This document shows positions 23,788-25,226 of a stretch of 25,226 nt of DNA, one piece after another; positions within the stretch are counted from its first letter, which is position 1; each line of letters opens with the position of its first letter. The notes beneath the pieces were generated by a model that saw nothing but the letters and a program-made list of their open reading frames with translations, had not been told where the DNA came from and made no database searches. The DNA is from an uncultured Prevotellamassilia sp. (GTDB lineage: Bacteria; Bacteroidota; Bacteroidia; Bacteroidales; Bacteroidaceae): assembly GCA_934255485.1 (NCBI GenBank), contig CAKQOG010000033.1, forward strand, positions 1-25,226. Direction: 5' to 3'. Both the position numbers and the translations under genes were made by a program.

Positions 23788-25226
23788 ATGAGAAAGAAAT
23801 TTGTAAAAATACTTTGGATATCGTATACTTCAATCATTTTGTTCGTCATTCTGATTGTTTTTTGTGTTGAGCAAGGATGGATTGGATATATGCCTCCAAT
23901 AGCAGAACTGCAAAACCCAATAAACAAATATGCTTCGCAAGTGATTAGCGCAGATGGGCGTTTGATGGGTACTTGGTCGCGTAGCGAAAATCGTATCTTC
24001 GTTGGCTATGATAGTATCTCTCCACACATGTTTGATGCATTAGTTTCTACAGAGGATGAGCGTTTCTACGAGCATTCAGGTATAGATTCGCGTGCTGTTA
24101 TGCGTGCTGTTGTAAAGCGTGGTATCTTGGGACATAAAGAGGCTGGTGGGGGTAGTACGATAACCCAACAGCTTGCCAAACAACTCTACTCTTCGTCTGC
24201 CGAAACTACTATGCAACGCCTTGTGCAAAAGCCTGTTGAATGGATTATAGCAGTTGAATTGGAACGGCATTACACCAAAGAGGAGATTTTGACACTCTAT
24301 CTTAACTACTTCGACTTCTTGCACAATGCGGTAGGCATCAAAACTGCTGCAAACGTTTACTTTGGTAAAGCTCCGCGCGATCTTACCATAAATGAGTGTG
24401 CAACACTTGTGGGTATGTGTAAAAACCCTTCTTATTTTAACCCCGTACGTGAACCAGAGCGTTGCAGAGAACGTCGCAATGTTGTGTTGCAACAGATGGT
24501 GAAGGCAGGAAAATTGTCGGACGCTGAATATGCTACTCTGAGCGAAGAACCCTTAACGCTCAACTTTCACCGCATAGATCATAAAGAGGGCTTGGGGGCT
24601 TATGTACGCGAATATCTGCGACGCATAATGATGGCTAATGAACCTAATCCATCCGACTATAAAGAGTGGCAACGACAACAATATTATGAGGACTCTTTGA
24701 TGTGGAAGACTGACCCATTATATGGATGGTGTAATAAGAACAAAAAACGTGATGGCTCAAACTACGACATTTATACAGATGGCTTAAAAATTTATACAAC
24801 AATCGACTCGCGTATGCAGCGTTATGCTGAGATGGCTGTATATACGCAGGTGGGTAAGAACCTTCAGCCTAAGTTTGAAGCTGAACGTAAAACCTCACCA
24901 AACTTTCCATATAGTGCCGATTTGTCGCGCAAAGACGTAAAACGTCGTATTAATAGGGCTATACACCAATCGGATCGTTATCGCACGATGAAAGCTGTTG
25001 GTGCAAGCGAAGAAGAAATTAATGAGGCTTTCCACACCAAGGTGCCTATGACGGTGTTTACTTATCATGGCGATGTTGATGTGACAATGACTCCGATAGA
25101 TTCTATCTTATATTATAAAAAGTTCTTGCGCTCTTCGTTGGTTTCTATCGACCCTATGACAGGGCAAGTTAAGGCTTATGTGGGTGGACCTGATTTCTCG
25201 CATTTTCAGTATGATATGGCTATGGT
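23788..25226 (+). CDS. Class A penicillin-binding protein (PBP1A-type), 3' end outside the window
   Basis: Bifunctional peptidoglycan glycosyltransferase/transpeptidase; 479 complete codons are visible before the right edge. One N-terminal membrane helix (about 8-28) follows MRKKFVK. The GT51 domain is complete: STEDERFYEHSG with catalytic E89, GGGSTITQQ at 120-128, VEWIIAVELER and EEILTLYLNYFDFLHNA. The segment DGLKIYTTIDSRMQRYAEMAV marks the junction to the transpeptidase part. The last residues (DPMTGQVKAYVGGPDFSHFQYDMAM) lie just before the usual GSTFKPF active-site Ser motif, which is outside the window. It differs from mtgA by this second domain. A -7 box at 23687-23694 gives it its own promoter. 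Confidence 0.94.
   Translation, partial: MRKKFVKILWISYTSIILFVILIVFCVEQGWIGYMPPIAELQNPINKYASQVISADGRLMGTWSRSENRIFVGYDSISPHMFDALVSTEDERFYEHSGIDSRAVMRAVVKRGILGHKEAGGGSTITQQLAKQLYSSSAETTMQRLVQKPVEWIIAVELERHYTKEEILTLYLNYFDFLHNAVGIKTAANVYFGKAPRDLTINECATLVGMCKNPSYFNPVREPERCRERRNVVLQQMVKAGKLSDAEYATLSEEPLTLNFHRIDHKEGLGAYVREYLRRIMMANEPNPSDYKEWQRQQYYEDSLMWKTDPLYGWCNKNKKRDGSNYDIYTDGLKIYTTIDSRMQRYAEMAVYTQVGKNLQPKFEAERKTSPNFPYSADLSRKDVKRRINRAIHQSDRYRTMKAVGASEEEINEAFHTKVPMTVFTYHGDVDVTMTPIDSILYYKKFLRSSLVSIDPMTGQVKAYVGGPDFSHFQYDMAM

Overview
The window looks like a chromosomal housekeeping segment of a member of the Bacteroidota, most like Prevotella or a close relative (inference). The support is the set of lineage-typical proteins: a DUF4835/PorD-like protein next to recN, a DUF3127 protein, an outer-membrane BamA/TamA-like lipoprotein, and a PheS with a Cys cluster. 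The DNA is AT-rich, Shine-Dalgarno sequences are absent, and TAnnTTTG boxes (the Bacteroidota -7 element) lie upstream of many genes. No rRNA, tRNA, integrase, transposase or CRISPR array was seen.

Layout. Bases 1-6735 are all on the minus strand. Read in the direction of transcription they are dnaN, a DEDDh exonuclease, coaBC, the DUF4835 protein, recN and a degenerate trypsin-like protein that runs off the left edge. The exonuclease-to-recN block is tightly packed: the exonuclease and coaBC share one base (TAATG). Bases 6885-9221 are on the plus strand: the DUF3127 protein, mtgA and a ROK sugar kinase, with strong hairpin terminators after the first and last. Bases 9423-18380 return to the minus strand: TamL-like lipoprotein, a WalJ/YycJ-like metallo-hydrolase, recQ, glnS and a TPR protein. 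A 568-bp gene-free stretch (18381-18948) holds an array of five 23-bp palindromic repeats. Then come a lone L-rhamnose mutarotase and pheS (minus strand). From 20930 a plus-strand group follows: DUF4348-like lipoprotein, murB, PhnP-like metallo-hydrolase, and a class A penicillin-binding protein cut by the right edge.

Themes. DNA replication and repair (dnaN, exonuclease, recN, recQ, possibly the DUF3127 protein), the cell envelope (mtgA, murB, PBP1A, TamL, the DUF4835 protein) and translation (glnS, pheS) dominate. Nothing here is a clear new defence or biosynthetic system. The least explained elements are the palindromic array at 18648-18762, the trypsin-like protein lacking its catalytic His and Ser, the SSB-like acidic tip of the DUF3127 protein, and a long hairpin just upstream of the TPR gene.
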